Positions 29,761-39,356 of a stretch of 46,543 nt of DNA are shown piece after piece (position 1 is the first letter of the stretch; each line of letters begins with the position of its first letter). The notes under the pieces are model-generated. The model was not told the DNA's origin, made no database searches, and saw nothing but the letters and a program-made list of their open reading frames with translations. The stretch spans positions 1-46,543 of the forward strand of contig CACKRJ010000008.1 of NCBI GenBank assembly GCA_902602595.1, in the 5' to 3' direction. The DNA comes from an uncultured SAR86 cluster bacterium. Lineage in GTDB: Bacteria > Pseudomonadota > Gammaproteobacteria > Magnimaribacterales > D2472. The position numbers and the translations under genes are program-made.

Positions 29761-31334
29761 TAGACGTTTGAAGAATGATTTTCCCAGTAGGGATCTCTGA
29801 GTCTTCTTTTGTATAATTTACCATTTTCATCTCTAGGAAGTTTTTCAATAAAATCTATGGTTCTTGGTAGTTTCATTTTTGCAAGATTTTCCTGTGCAAA
29901 GTTCATTAGTTCTGCAAGAAGCTCATCAGAAGACTGGTATTCCTTGTTGAGCTCTACAACAGCTTTCACCTCTTCTCCCCACTCATCGTTCGGAATTCCA
30001 AATACTGCCACATCAGCAACAGCGGGATGCATGAGAAAAGCGCTCTCAATCTCAGCTGGGTATATATTGGCTCCACCTGAGATAATCATATCTATCTTCC
30101 TATCACACAGAAATAAATATCCCTCATCATTTAAATATCCTATGTCACCCACAGTAAAGTAAACCTCATCATCAATAACTAACCGTTCTTTTTTTGTCTT
30201 TGCTTGATCGCCCTTGTACTCAAATTTTGTTGCTTCGCCAAGCTTCATAAAAACCGTACCTTGATTATCTGTTTCAGCTTCAATTCCATCATCATTGATA
30301 ATTTTTATTTCGGCTCCCGGCCATGCTTTACCAACTGTTCCAGGAAACTTTGACCATGACTGAGCATCAACAACCGTTCCACCTCCTTCTGTGGCAGCAT
30401 AATATTCCCAGATAGAATTTCCCCACCATTCAATCATTGCTTGCTTAGTATGAATTGGGCAGGGCGCAGCCGCATGAATCATGGCCCGAGTGGATGAGCA
30501 ATCATATTTTTTTCTGGTTTCATCTGGCAGCTGCAACAACCTATGAAATTGAGTTGGAACCATATGACTTGTTGTAACATTGTATTTATCAATAAGGTAA
30601 AGCATTTGCTGCGCGTCAAATTTTTCCATTAGAACAACAGAATGTCCATAATGTAAAGCTGCCGAAGAGTGAACCAAAACCGCAGTGTGATAAAGAGGAG
30701 ATCCAACGATGTGAACATTTTTTTCCTGCGGCTGAATTTCAAAAAAACTAAGTATCATTGCAAACATGCTCAACACATCATCAGGATCGCCAGGAACTAA
30801 TGCGCGTTTAACACCCTTTGGTTTTCCTGTTGTGCCAGATGTGTAATTCATGACTTGACCAGCAGTTCTTTCTTCTGGATTAGTCGTTGGTTGAGAGCTT
30901 ATAAAATCATTTAAATGCGTAAATCCACTCATTGGAGTTGTGCTAATGCATCCTTGCTCTGGAAAATTAATCGCTGAAACAGCTTTTTGACATGCTTCTT
31001 CCATGGCGGCGACTTCGCCAGAGGCAATAAATGCTTTCGCTCCTGAATCTTCAAGAATGTATGCTATTTCTGGTCCAGCTAGATGCCAGTTAATGGGGAC
31101 CATATAAAAGCCAGATTGTGCACATGCAAGGTATGCTATGTAGTATTCGACGGAGTTAGGCAGCACGGTTGCTACTACATCACCGCTCTTGACTCCAAAC
31201 TCTCTCAAGGCATGGGTTAGCTGATTAGTTTTTGCAAGTAATTCACCTCTTGTCCATATCTTTTCAGATGGTTCAACGATGGCAATTTCATCAGGGTTTG
31301 AATTTGCAAATCTATAAAAACCTAATTCACTCAT
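29760..31334 (-). CDS. Acyl-CoA synthetase (AMP-forming), first in operon
   Basis: A second ANL ligase, 524 residues, and a distinct paralogue of the next gene. P-loop NYTSGTTGKPKGVKR (about 162-176), ATEGGGTVV (A5), VGDIGYLNDEGYLFLCDRK (A7), IISGGANIYPAEIE (A8) and the C-terminal LPRDENGKLYKRRLRDPYW with the catalytic A10 lysine. The overall pattern fits medium/long-chain or cyclic acyl-CoA ligases. It heads a minus-strand unit with the second ligase, LLM oxidoreductase, selO and the tiny lipoprotein. The 98-base divergent gap upstream must hold its promoter; I see no strong -35/-10 pair there. Confidence 0.9.
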   Translation of the reverse strand: MSELGFYRFANSNPDEIAIVEPSEKIWTRGELLAKTNQLTHALREFGVKSGDVVATVLPNSVEYYIAYLACAQSGFYMVPINWHLAGPEIAYILEDSGAKAFIASGEVAAMEEACQKAVSAINFPEQGCISTTPMSGFTHLNDFISSQPTTNPEERTAGQVMNYTSGTTGKPKGVKRALVPGDPDDVLSMFAMILSFFEIQPQEKNVHIVGSPLYHTAVLVHSSAALHYGHSVVLMEKFDAQQMLYLIDKYNVTTSHMVPTQFHRLLQLPDETRKKYDCSSTRAMIHAAAPCPIHTKQAMIEWWGNSIWEYYAATEGGGTVVDAQSWSKFPGTVGKAWPGAEIKIINDDGIEAETDNQGTVFMKLGEATKFEYKGDQAKTKKERLVIDDEVYFTVGDIGYLNDEGYLFLCDRKIDMIISGGANIYPAEIESAFLMHPAVADVAVFGIPNDEWGEEVKAVVELNKEYQSSDELLAELMNFAQENLAKMKLPRTIDFIEKLPRDENGKLYKRRLRDPYWENHSSNV

Positions 31335-31432
31335 TTGACTATCTTTGTATATTTATTCAATTAATAATTCTAACTTTGTAATCCATGAATGTAACCTAAT
31401 TATGTAAATTTCTATGTAATAATGATTGCCAA

Positions 31433-32155
31433 ATGGACAGCCTCTTTAGCAATTTAAACCAAGAAACTTTATGGTTATTGGTTGTTTTTTACGATTTATC
31501 GCTAGCAATTTTTTTATATAGATTTTTTGGTAAGTATGGTTTGTATTGTGCCGTAATCTTGGGAATAGTCCTTGGCAACCTTCAGGGTGGAAAAGTTAGT
31601 GAATTAACCCTATTTGGAATGCAGTTCAATGTCAGCATGGGCGCAATTCTATACTCAGGTATTTACTTTGCTACCGATCTTTTAAATGAGAAATTTGGTA
31701 AAGATGAGGCCAATCGAGCGGTCATGCTCGGATTTGTTGCAAACATAGCAGTAATGCTTACTTTGGTGCTTAGTACAAAGTTTCTACCCTCTGACCTAAC
31801 TGGATCAGCTGCAGAGGTCCATGAGGCTATTTCAGTTTTAGCATTTTATTCACCTATTTTTATTATCGGCTCTTTGACGGCATACTTTGTTAGTCAAAGA
31901 TTTGATGTATGGTTTTTTCATTACTTAAAAAACTTAACAAATGGAAAAAAGCTATGGCTTAGAAATAATCTTTCTACTATGGCATCCCAACTAATAGATA
32001 CCCTGATATATCAATTTACCTGGGTTCTTGCCACAGATTTAACATTCACCCAAGCTTTTGCCATCTCCATGGCAAAATATGTTGTTAAGGTTTTGATAGC
32101 GCTAATAGATACCTTTTTTATTTATTGGGTAAGAAATTGGGAAGTTAAATCATAG
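31433..32155 (+). CDS. yhhQ: Queuosine-precursor transporter, YhhQ/VUT family
   Basis: An inner-membrane protein of 240 residues with about six membrane segments. YhhQ-family proteins import queuosine precursors (preQ0/preQ1) for tRNA modification. Diagnostic parts are GMQFNVSMGAILYSGIYFATDLLNEKFG (about 62-90), where TDLLNE is the family signature, and SQLIDTLIYQFTW near 185, with its conserved Gln, Asp and Thr. ATG 31433 has no Shine-Dalgarno, and TAATAAT lies 10-16 bases upstream, so a short or leaderless message is possible. Confidence 0.9.
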   Translation: MDSLFSNLNQETLWLLVVFYDLSLAIFLYRFFGKYGLYCAVILGIVLGNLQGGKVSELTLFGMQFNVSMGAILYSGIYFATDLLNEKFGKDEANRAVMLGFVANIAVMLTLVLSTKFLPSDLTGSAAEVHEAISVLAFYSPIFIIGSLTAYFVSQRFDVWFFHYLKNLTNGKKLWLRNNLSTMASQLIDTLIYQFTWVLATDLTFTQAFAISMAKYVVKVLIALIDTFFIYWVRNWEVKS

Positions 32156-32211
32156 TTTAGAAAACGCTTGTATGGATTATACTTATAGCAAAAGAAATTC
32201 TATTTAAACTT

Positions 32212-32604
32212 ATGTCTAGCAAATCAAAAGAACAGCTGCTAAAAGAACTTTCACCCGAGTCTTATCATGTAACTCAAGAAAGTGGGACAGAGCGACCTTT
32301 CACGGGTCAGTATTGGGATCATGTTGAGGATGGGATTTACACTTGTATTTGTTGTGGTGAGACGCTTTTTAAATCTGAAACAAAATTTGATGCAGGCTGT
32401 GGATGGCCTAGTTTTTATGAAGCTGCAGATAACAATAATATCAATGAATTAGAGGATTATTCTCTTTCAAGAGTCAGGACAGAGATTAGATGTTCAAAGT
32501 GTGATGCGCACCTTGGACATGTTTTTACAGATGGTCCACACCCCACAGGTTTGAGGTATTGTGTCAATTCAGCCGCATTAGATTTTGAAAAAGAAACACC
32601 TTAA
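32212..32604 (+). CDS. msrB: Peptide-methionine (R)-S-oxide reductase
   Basis: Repairs oxidised methionine (R-sulfoxide form). The 130 residues carry the structural zinc site as two CxxC pairs, Cys45/Cys48 in CICCGE and a second pair in [21 protein letters not shown] lines the substrate pocket and RYCVNSAAL contains the catalytic Cys. Length is typical of single-domain MsrB (E. coli 137). It lies 56 bases after yhhQ and 6 before murJ, so it may head its own unit, though no strong promoter is evident. Confidence 0.96.
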   Translation: MSSKSKEQLLKELSPESYHVTQESGTERPFTGQYWDHVEDGIYTCICCGETLFKSETKFDAGCGWPSFYEAADNNNINELEDYSLSRVRTEIRCSKCDAHLGHVFTDGPHPTGLRYCVNSAALDFEKETP

Positions 32605-32610
32605 AATTAA

Positions 32611-34158
32611 GTGACCGACAAAACTGCTTCCCATTTAAACTTTTTCTCAACCATTAAAGTGGGTGGTTGGACCTTAATCTCAAGAGTGGCTGGTTTAATT
32701 AGGGATATCTTTACAACCAATCTACTTGGGGCAAGTATTTTTCATGATATCTTTGTGGTTGTACTTAAAATTCCAAATGTTTTCAGAAAGTTCTTTGCTG
32801 AAGGGGCATTTAGCCAAGCTTTTATCCCAATATACTCTGAGTATTTAGGCAGTAAAGATGACAAGGGCAGTCAAGATTTTCTAAATGCTTTATTTGGTAT
32901 TTTGCTGTCAGCGCTCTTTATATTTACAGCCTTAGCTTTATTGTTTGCACCAATATTTATTTTGATATTTGCTCCAGGCTTTTATTTTGATATACAAAAA
33001 CAGGATTTAGCTGTCAGTCTTCTAAGAATTATGTTTCCTTATCTTGCACTAATTTCTCTTGTTGCTTTTGCAGCTGGCATTCAAAATTCTCATAATAAAT
33101 TTTCTATTCCAGCAATAACTCCATTAATTTTCAATTTGAGTTTAATTTGTTCAGCATGGCTAGTTGCTCCAAAAATAGATATACCAGTTATGGCTCTTGC
33201 TTGGGGAGTACTTCTAGCAGGATTTCTTCAATTACTTTTTCAGATTGCGCCTTTAGCAACAATAAAAAAAATCCCTGTACCAAAAATTGATTTTCAGAAC
33301 CCCGGAGTTAAAAAATTTTTTATTCTTATTCTTCCAGCTATTGTTGCGGGAGGCATAGCTCAAATAAATTTACTAATTGATACTATTTTTGCATCTTTGT
33401 TAATTACAGGTAGCCCAACCTGGCTATATGTTTCAGATAGATTAATACAATTCCCAATGGGAATATTTGCCATTGCTATTGGAACTGTTCTTTTGCCTGG
33501 CCTTTCAAAGGCTTATGCTCAAAAAGAAATTCAAGCTTATACTGAACAGCTCGAGCATGCGTTTAAATTAGTTTTTTTTCTAGCTATCCCCTCCTTAATT
33601 GGATTGGCTTTATTTGCATCCCCATTGCTGGCTACTATTTTTCAAAGAGGAGCTTTTTTGTGGAGTGACGTGCAGCAAGCCAGCTTGAGTTTAATAGGTT
33701 TCTCATTTGGACTACCCTTTTTTATGGCCATGAAAGTATTGGTTCCAGCATTTTTTTCTAGACAAAATACCAAAACTCCTATGTTGATAGCATTTTTAGG
33801 TTTATTGATAAATATATGTCTGAACTACCTATTAGCATTTTATTTTGGTTTAGGGCATCTTGGCTTAGCAATTGCCAGTTCTATTTCTGCGATAGTAAGT
33901 GTAATAATTTTAAGTTTTATTCTTAAAAAAGATGGGTTAATTTCTTTTTCTGGAATTTTAAGCGCCTTCTCTTTAAAAGTGTTAATAGCTAGTGTTGCGT
34001 TGATATCATTTTTATCAATTTTTAATCAATATTTTGATTTTGAATTATTTAGTCAAGCTCAAAGGCTTTTGCATCTAGTTGCTGCCGTCATTGGTTCATT
34101 AATAATTTATTTTGGAGCGAGTTTTATTTTAGGTATTAGGCCAGCTGATTTTAAATAA
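32611..34158 (+). CDS. murJ: Lipid II flippase MurJ
   Basis: Flips lipid-linked peptidoglycan precursor across the inner membrane. 515 residues with about 14 membrane segments. The family start is clear: TLISRVAGLIRDIFTTNLLGAS (residues 18-39), followed by IPNVFRKFFAEGAFSQAFIPIYSEY (52-76), which contains the essential Arg and Glu of the central cavity. The start is GTG. The stop overlaps ribF (TAATG). MurJ and ribF are also near each other in some gammaproteobacteria. Confidence 0.96.
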   Translation: MTDKTASHLNFFSTIKVGGWTLISRVAGLIRDIFTTNLLGASIFHDIFVVVLKIPNVFRKFFAEGAFSQAFIPIYSEYLGSKDDKGSQDFLNALFGILLSALFIFTALALLFAPIFILIFAPGFYFDIQKQDLAVSLLRIMFPYLALISLVAFAAGIQNSHNKFSIPAITPLIFNLSLICSAWLVAPKIDIPVMALAWGVLLAGFLQLLFQIAPLATIKKIPVPKIDFQNPGVKKFFILILPAIVAGGIAQINLLIDTIFASLLITGSPTWLYVSDRLIQFPMGIFAIAIGTVLLPGLSKAYAQKEIQAYTEQLEHAFKLVFFLAIPSLIGLALFASPLLATIFQRGAFLWSDVQQASLSLIGFSFGLPFFMAMKVLVPAFFSRQNTKTPMLIAFLGLLINICLNYLLAFYFGLGHLGLAIASSISAIVSVIILSFILKKDGLISFSGILSAFSLKVLIASVALISFLSIFNQYFDFELFSQAQRLLHLVAAVIGSLIIYFGASFILGIRPADFK

Positions 34159-35102
34159 TGTACTTAATTAGAGGAATAGGAAACATAGAAACTTTCAACA
34201 GGAAGTTTCCAAATCAGTCAATGAGTGGAACCATTGGAAATTTTGATGGTTTGCATCTTGGGCATCAAGCAATTCTTAATCAGGTAAAAGATAAGGCAAG
34301 AGAGAGCTCAAGTGCGTCTTTAGTATTTTTTACAGAGCCACATGCATCTGAGTATTTTGCAGCTAAAGATGAAAATTCTTCAGCACCTCCAAGAATTTGC
34401 CCTTGGAGAGAAAAAGTAAAGTTGCTAAAAGATTTTGGAATAGACTTTGCATTTTTTCTTCAATTTAATAAATCTCTTAAAACAATGACTCCACAGAGTT
34501 TTCTTGATGATGTTCTAGCCCAACTTAACTTAAAACATTTAATTATTGGTGATGATTTTAGATTTGGAGCAGAGCGGGCTGGCGACTTTCAGCTATTAAA
34601 AGATTGGGGCAAGAGCAACGGAACAGAAGTAATTGCCAATAAAACAGTCTCAAGAGATGGTTTAAGAATAAGTTCTACAAGAATAAGAGAGGCCCTTTTA
34701 CAGAGCAAGTTTGAGTTGGCAGCACAATTACTAGGGCGACCCTATACGTTTTCAGGAAAAGTGGTTTATGGAAAACAATTAGGTAGAACTATTGGAGTCC
34801 CTACAGCAAATCTATGGATACCAAAACAAAGACTTCCTATAGCTGGTGTTTATGCAGTCAAGTGTTCGTTGGCGGGAGAGTCTTTCAATGGAATTGCAAA
34901 TATGGGCATTAGACCGACAGTAGACGGATCTAAGCCTGTTCTAGAAATACATATATTTAATTTCAGTGAGTCTATATATGGTCAAAGATTGACTGTAGAA
35001 TTCACAAATAAAGTTCGTGATGAGAAGAAATTTGATAACATTAGCCTATTAAAAGAACAAATTCTTCAAGACATATCTCAAGCTAAAGAAATACTGGAAT
35101 AA
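34158..35102 (+). CDS. ribF: Bifunctional riboflavin kinase/FAD synthetase
   Basis: Makes FMN then FAD from riboflavin. The N-terminal adenylyltransferase domain (1 to about 185) has GNFDGLHLGHQAIL with its HxGH-like nucleotide site, GDDFRFGAERAGDF, and SSTRIREAL. The C-terminal kinase domain has GKQLGRTIGVPTANLW and ANMGIRPTV, then EIHIFNF. 314 residues (E. coli 313). It sits directly before ileS, as in E. coli (ribF-ileS-lspA), and supplies FAD and FMN for flavoproteins such as SdhA, LpdA and possibly the LLM enzyme. Confidence 0.97.
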   Translation: MYLIRGIGNIETFNRKFPNQSMSGTIGNFDGLHLGHQAILNQVKDKARESSSASLVFFTEPHASEYFAAKDENSSAPPRICPWREKVKLLKDFGIDFAFFLQFNKSLKTMTPQSFLDDVLAQLNLKHLIIGDDFRFGAERAGDFQLLKDWGKSNGTEVIANKTVSRDGLRISSTRIREALLQSKFELAAQLLGRPYTFSGKVVYGKQLGRTIGVPTANLWIPKQRLPIAGVYAVKCSLAGESFNGIANMGIRPTVDGSKPVLEIHIFNFSESIYGQRLTVEFTNKVRDEKKFDNISLLKEQILQDISQAKEILE

Positions 35103-35108
35103 TTCTCT

Positions 35109-37880
35109 ATGAGCAAAGAATATCGGGACACTTTAAATCTCCCTGAAACTGATTTATCGATGAAAGCTGGTTTGCCCAGAAAAGAGCCAGAAATATTAGA
35201 ATTTTGGAACTCTATTAGCCTCTATCAAAAAATTAGAGAGCAAAATGCTCATAAGGAAAAGTTTATTCTTCATGATGGGCCTCCTTATGCCAATGGAGAT
35301 ATTCATTTAGGTCACGCCGTTAATAAAACCCTTAAAGACATCACAATTAAATTTCAAAGCATGATTGGAAAAGATGCGCCATATGTTCCTGGTTGGGATT
35401 GTCATGGCTTACCAATTGAATTAAACGTTGAAAAAAAACATGGAAGGGGAAGCGATCTTGTTAGAGATAAAAAATCATTTATTAAAGCTTGCAGAGAATA
35501 TGCTCAATCTCAGGTTGATAATCAAAGAAATGATTTTATTCGATTGGGAGTATTGGGTGATTGGGAGAATCCATATCTATCATTAAATAAAAGTTTTGAA
35601 GCAGACACTGTTCGCGCGTTAGGAAGAATCATTGCTAATGGACATCTTGAGCAAGGAGAAAAACCTGTCCATTTTTGCATGGATTGCAGATCAGCTTTAG
35701 CCGAGGCTGAAGTAGAGTATCTGGATAAGCAATCCCATTCTATCGATGTGAAGTTTAAAGTTTTGCCCCAATCTATTAAGTCGCTTTGCTCAATATTTCA
35801 AGTTGATAAAGTTGAAGAAGCATATTTCGTAATTTGGACGACAACTCCATGGACTATCCCATCAAATGTTGCTGTGTGTATCCATGAAGAAATTGAGTAT
35901 ATTTTTGTTAGAGGAGATAAGGATCATTTTATTATTGCAAAAGAACTATTGGATGCATGTTCTGATAGATGGGGCATGGAGCTAGAGATTCTTGGATCAG
36001 TTTTAGGAAAAGAAATTACTGAGATCGTCATGGCTCATCCTATATATGAAAGGGAATCAAGGCTATTGCACGGAGACCATGTCACCACCGAGAGTGGGAC
36101 TGGTTGTGTGCATACTGCTCCAGCGCACGGGTTGGATGATTACTTTATTTGCATAAAAAATGGTCTTGAATCTGTAAAAGCTTTGGATAATCGTGGCATT
36201 TTTAAAGAAGAATACGGACCATTAAGCGGCTTAAGCACTAAGAAAGGAGATCCAATTGTTATTGAATTATTGCAGGACAACAACGCATTGCTTGCTCATC
36301 AACAATACAATCATTCTTATCCGCATTGTTGGAGGCATAAGTCACCAGTTATTTTTATGTCAACCCCACAATGGTTTATCTCAATGAACAAATCTGGTCT
36401 TAGTGATGGAGCAGTTAATGCAGTTAAAGATGTAAATTGGGAGCCCAGCTGGGGAGAGGAACGCATTCTTTCAATGCTCGAAGATCGCCCTGATTGGTGT
36501 ATTTCGAGACAGCGAAGTTGGGGCGTTCCAATTACCTTAATTATTCATAATGAAACTGGTGAAATTCATCCTAAGCAGAATCTGCTTTTTAATCAAATTG
36601 CAGATATTATTGAGAAAGAGGGTATTGAGGGCTGGGATAATTTAAGTCTTGATTCCTTGATTGATGATGCTGAGTACTATTCTAAGGTTTATGACACCTT
36701 GGATGTTTGGTTTGATTCAGGCGTAACTCACATGTGTGTTTTAGATAAGTTGTATGGTGCAGATGTGGTTGCTGATCTTTATCTAGAGGGATCAGATCAG
36801 CATAGGGGATGGTTTCAATCTTCCCTGCTGACTGGCATTGCAACAAATGGCATGGCTCCTTATCACTCAGTTCTTACTCATGGATTCGTAGTTGACGATG
36901 AAGGCAGAAAACAATCTAAGTCTTTAGGCAACACCATTTCACCTCAAAAAATTTGGGACACATTGGGCGCTGATATTTTAAGACTTTGGATTGCCTCAAC
37001 TGATTTTAGAAGTGAAATGGTTGCTTCTGATGAGATATTTAAGAGGGTTTCAGATCAATACAGAAGAATCCGAAATACCTTTAGATTTTTATTGGGTAAT
37101 ATCAATGATTTTGATGCAAACAAGGATTCAATTGAACTAGATAATTTACTTGAGCTTGATAAATGGGTTTTGTATGAACTCGCTCTTTTGCAAGAGGATG
37201 TAAGGGAATTTTATAAAGCATATTCATATCACCAAGTTATTCAGAGAATACATAATTTCTGTGTCAATCAATTAGGCGGCATTTATCTAGATATTATCAA
37301 AGATAGGCAATATACCACTCAGCAAGATTCTGAGATAAGAAGATCAGCTCAAACTGCAATGCAATTAATTGTCAATCAGCTTGTTGTATTAATCTCGCCT
37401 GTTTTATCTTTTACAGCTGAGGAGATTTGGCAAGGCAATGATTTCCTTTTGGCAGAGGCAGACTCAGTATTTTTGGTAACCTTAAAAGATTTAGAAAGTT
37501 TTAAGAGTGATCTTTCAAATGAAGATTGGAAGAGAATGTTGGAGGTCAAAGAAGAGGTCAATCAAAACATTGAAGAGTCTAGAGCTGCTGGAGTTATAAA
37601 GGGTTCATTGGATGCATCAATTGAGCTAATTCTTGATTCTGACGATTTTAACTTAGTGAATAAGTTTGCTTCAGAAATGCATTTCTTTTTTATAGTTTCA
37701 GAGTGCAATATTCTGCAAGGAGATTCTTTCAAAATATCTGTGTCCAAATCAACTGCAGAGAAATGCGTGAGATGTTGGCATAGAAATGAATCAGTTGGCT
37801 CCAGTAGTAAGCATCCAGAATTATGTAATAGGTGTGTAGAAAACTTAGATGGCCCAGGAGAGGACAGAAGATTTGCTTAG
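35109..37880 (+). CDS. ileS: Isoleucine-tRNA ligase
   Basis: Class I synthetase charging tRNA-Ile, with an editing domain. 923 residues (E. coli 938). The HIGH motif is in PPYANGDIHLGHA (about 57-69); the editing domain spans about 200-400 with IWTTTPWTIPSN and the CVHTAPAHGLDD loop; KMSKS appears as KQSKS in EGRKQSKSLGNT near 602. The C-terminal zinc site has CVRCWHR and ELCNRC. The 3' end overlaps lspA by 32 bases if that gene starts at ATG 37849. Confidence 0.98.
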   Translation: MSKEYRDTLNLPETDLSMKAGLPRKEPEILEFWNSISLYQKIREQNAHKEKFILHDGPPYANGDIHLGHAVNKTLKDITIKFQSMIGKDAPYVPGWDCHGLPIELNVEKKHGRGSDLVRDKKSFIKACREYAQSQVDNQRNDFIRLGVLGDWENPYLSLNKSFEADTVRALGRIIANGHLEQGEKPVHFCMDCRSALAEAEVEYLDKQSHSIDVKFKVLPQSIKSLCSIFQVDKVEEAYFVIWTTTPWTIPSNVAVCIHEEIEYIFVRGDKDHFIIAKELLDACSDRWGMELEILGSVLGKEITEIVMAHPIYERESRLLHGDHVTTESGTGCVHTAPAHGLDDYFICIKNGLESVKALDNRGIFKEEYGPLSGLSTKKGDPIVIELLQDNNALLAHQQYNHSYPHCWRHKSPVIFMSTPQWFISMNKSGLSDGAVNAVKDVNWEPSWGEERILSMLEDRPDWCISRQRSWGVPITLIIHNETGEIHPKQNLLFNQIADIIEKEGIEGWDNLSLDSLIDDAEYYSKVYDTLDVWFDSGVTHMCVLDKLYGADVVADLYLEGSDQHRGWFQSSLLTGIATNGMAPYHSVLTHGFVVDDEGRKQSKSLGNTISPQKIWDTLGADILRLWIASTDFRSEMVASDEIFKRVSDQYRRIRNTFRFLLGNINDFDANKDSIELDNLLELDKWVLYELALLQEDVREFYKAYSYHQVIQRIHNFCVNQLGGIYLDIIKDRQYTTQQDSEIRRSAQTAMQLIVNQLVVLISPVLSFTAEEIWQGNDFLLAEADSVFLVTLKDLESFKSDLSNEDWKRMLEVKEEVNQNIEESRAAGVIKGSLDASIELILDSDDFNLVNKFASEMHFFFIVSECNILQGDSFKISVSKSTAEKCVRCWHRNESVGSSSKHPELCNRCVENLDGPGEDRRFA

Positions 37881-38349
37881 TATAAAACAAGGCTATCTTG
37901 TTATATTGTTCTTAATTGCAATTGATTTAGTGTCAAAATTTGTCGCAGAAGAGAACTTAGTCTTTGGAGAGGCAATCCCGCTGATACCAATATTAGATCT
38001 ATTGCTAGTATTCAATTCAGGGATTGCTTTTAGTATTTTTGATTTTAATAATAATGCGTTTAGTTTTGGTTTATCTCTCTTTGGATTAGTAATAGTTGCT
38101 TATCTTCACTCACTATACAAAACAGAAGAGTCATCTATATATCGTCTTTCTTTGATATTGATTATTGCTGGAGCGCTTGGAAATATTCTTGATAGATTGC
38201 TAGATGGAGTGGTAACTGATTTTTTATTTTTTCATGTTGGCAATACTTCATTTTTTATTTTTAATTTTGCTGATGCATTTATTTCAATTGGCGCTGCTTT
38301 ATTTTTCTTGACGGAGTTTAAAAAATTTCTTCAAAATAGATCACAATGA
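37849..38349 (+). CDS. lspA: Lipoprotein signal peptidase (signal peptidase II)
   Basis: Inner-membrane aspartyl protease that removes the signal peptide of lipoproteins such as BamB. 166 residues, four membrane segments. The two catalytic Asp are in GNILDRLLDGVVTDFLFF (second Asp of that stretch's VTD) and NFADAFISIG. Length from ATG 37849 is close to E. coli (164), but TTG 37873, overlapping the ileS stop by 8 bases, is a plausible shorter start. Order ileS-lspA-ispH matches E. coli except that fkpB is missing. Confidence 0.95.
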   Translation: MAQERTEDLLSIKQGYLVILFLIAIDLVSKFVAEENLVFGEAIPLIPILDLLLVFNSGIAFSIFDFNNNAFSFGLSLFGLVIVAYLHSLYKTEESSIYRLSLILIIAGALGNILDRLLDGVVTDFLFFHVGNTSFFIFNFADAFISIGAALFFLTEFKKFLQNRSQ

Positions 38350-39287
38350 AGACTAAAATTTTATTGGCAAATCCAAGAGGATTTTGCGCTGGAGTAGATC
38401 GAGCTATTGATATAGTCAATCAAGCTTTAAAAAAATTTGGACCACCGATCTATGTTCGCCATGAAGTTGTTCATAATAAGACTGTAGTAGATGAATTAAA
38501 GTCGAAAGGCGTAATATTTGTAGATGAACTCAGCGAGGTCCCTCAATTATCTCATGTTATTTTTAGTGCTCATGGAGTATCTGAGAAGGTTGAGAAAGAA
38601 GCTGAAGAATTCAACTTGGTCTCTTTCGATGCTACGTGCCCTCTAGTAACCAAGGTTCATAGTGAGGTTCAGCGACATGTCAGGGCTGGCAGAGATATTA
38701 TTTTAATTGGTCATGAAGGGCACCCTGAAGTAGAAGGAACGCTAGGAAGGCATAATCCCATCAAGTCAAATAGCAAAATTTATCTTGTTCAAGATGAAGC
38801 AGAAGCTAGATCATTAATAGTCTCGCAGCCTGAAAATCTTGCATACGTAACACAAACGACTCTTAGTCTTGATGATACTATTGCCATAGTTAAGATCTTA
38901 TATGAGCAGTTTCCTAAAATTCTAAAACCAAAAAGCGATGATATTTGCTATGCAACTCAAAATAGACAGGATGCTGTTAAACAACTTGCTTTAGAGAGTG
39001 AGTTTATTGTTGTTATAGGCTCAAGAAATAGCTCTAACTCAAACCGTCTAAAAGAGTTGGCTGAGAAGTGTGGAGCTACTTCTGTATTAATAGATGGTCC
39101 CGAGGAGCTTGATTTAAAATCTTTATCTAAATATAGCAATATTGGTATAACAGCCGGAGCATCTGCACCAGAATCAATTGTTCAGAGTGTTGTACAAGCA
39201 ATTAGCCTTGAATTAAATACTGTTGCCAAAGAGTTAGGGGAGAATAAAGAAAATATATATTTTAGACTGCCTCCTGAATTACGCTGA
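38346..39287 (+). CDS. ispH: 4-hydroxy-3-methylbut-2-enyl diphosphate reductase (IspH)
   Basis: Last step of the MEP pathway, making IPP and DMAPP with a [4Fe-4S] cluster. 313 residues (E. coli 316). The three cluster cysteines are Cys14 in NPRGFCAGVDRA, one in DATCPLVTKVH and one in ICYATQNRQ. HEVVHNK, HGVSE and GHEGHPEVEGT hold the substrate histidines, and TAGASAPE is near the C-terminus. ATGA overlap with lspA. Pairs with ispG at 5740. Confidence 0.98.
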   Translation: MKTKILLANPRGFCAGVDRAIDIVNQALKKFGPPIYVRHEVVHNKTVVDELKSKGVIFVDELSEVPQLSHVIFSAHGVSEKVEKEAEEFNLVSFDATCPLVTKVHSEVQRHVRAGRDIILIGHEGHPEVEGTLGRHNPIKSNSKIYLVQDEAEARSLIVSQPENLAYVTQTTLSLDDTIAIVKILYEQFPKILKPKSDDICYATQNRQDAVKQLALESEFIVVIGSRNSSNSNRLKELAEKCGATSVLIDGPEELDLKSLSKYSNIGITAGASAPESIVQSVVQAISLELNTVAKELGENKENIYFRLPPELR

Positions 39288-39356
39288 TCCAAAAATAAAA
39301 AAATTTTATGTCTTAAATATCATCCATTACACTGTCTATATGTCTAGAGGAAAAAT

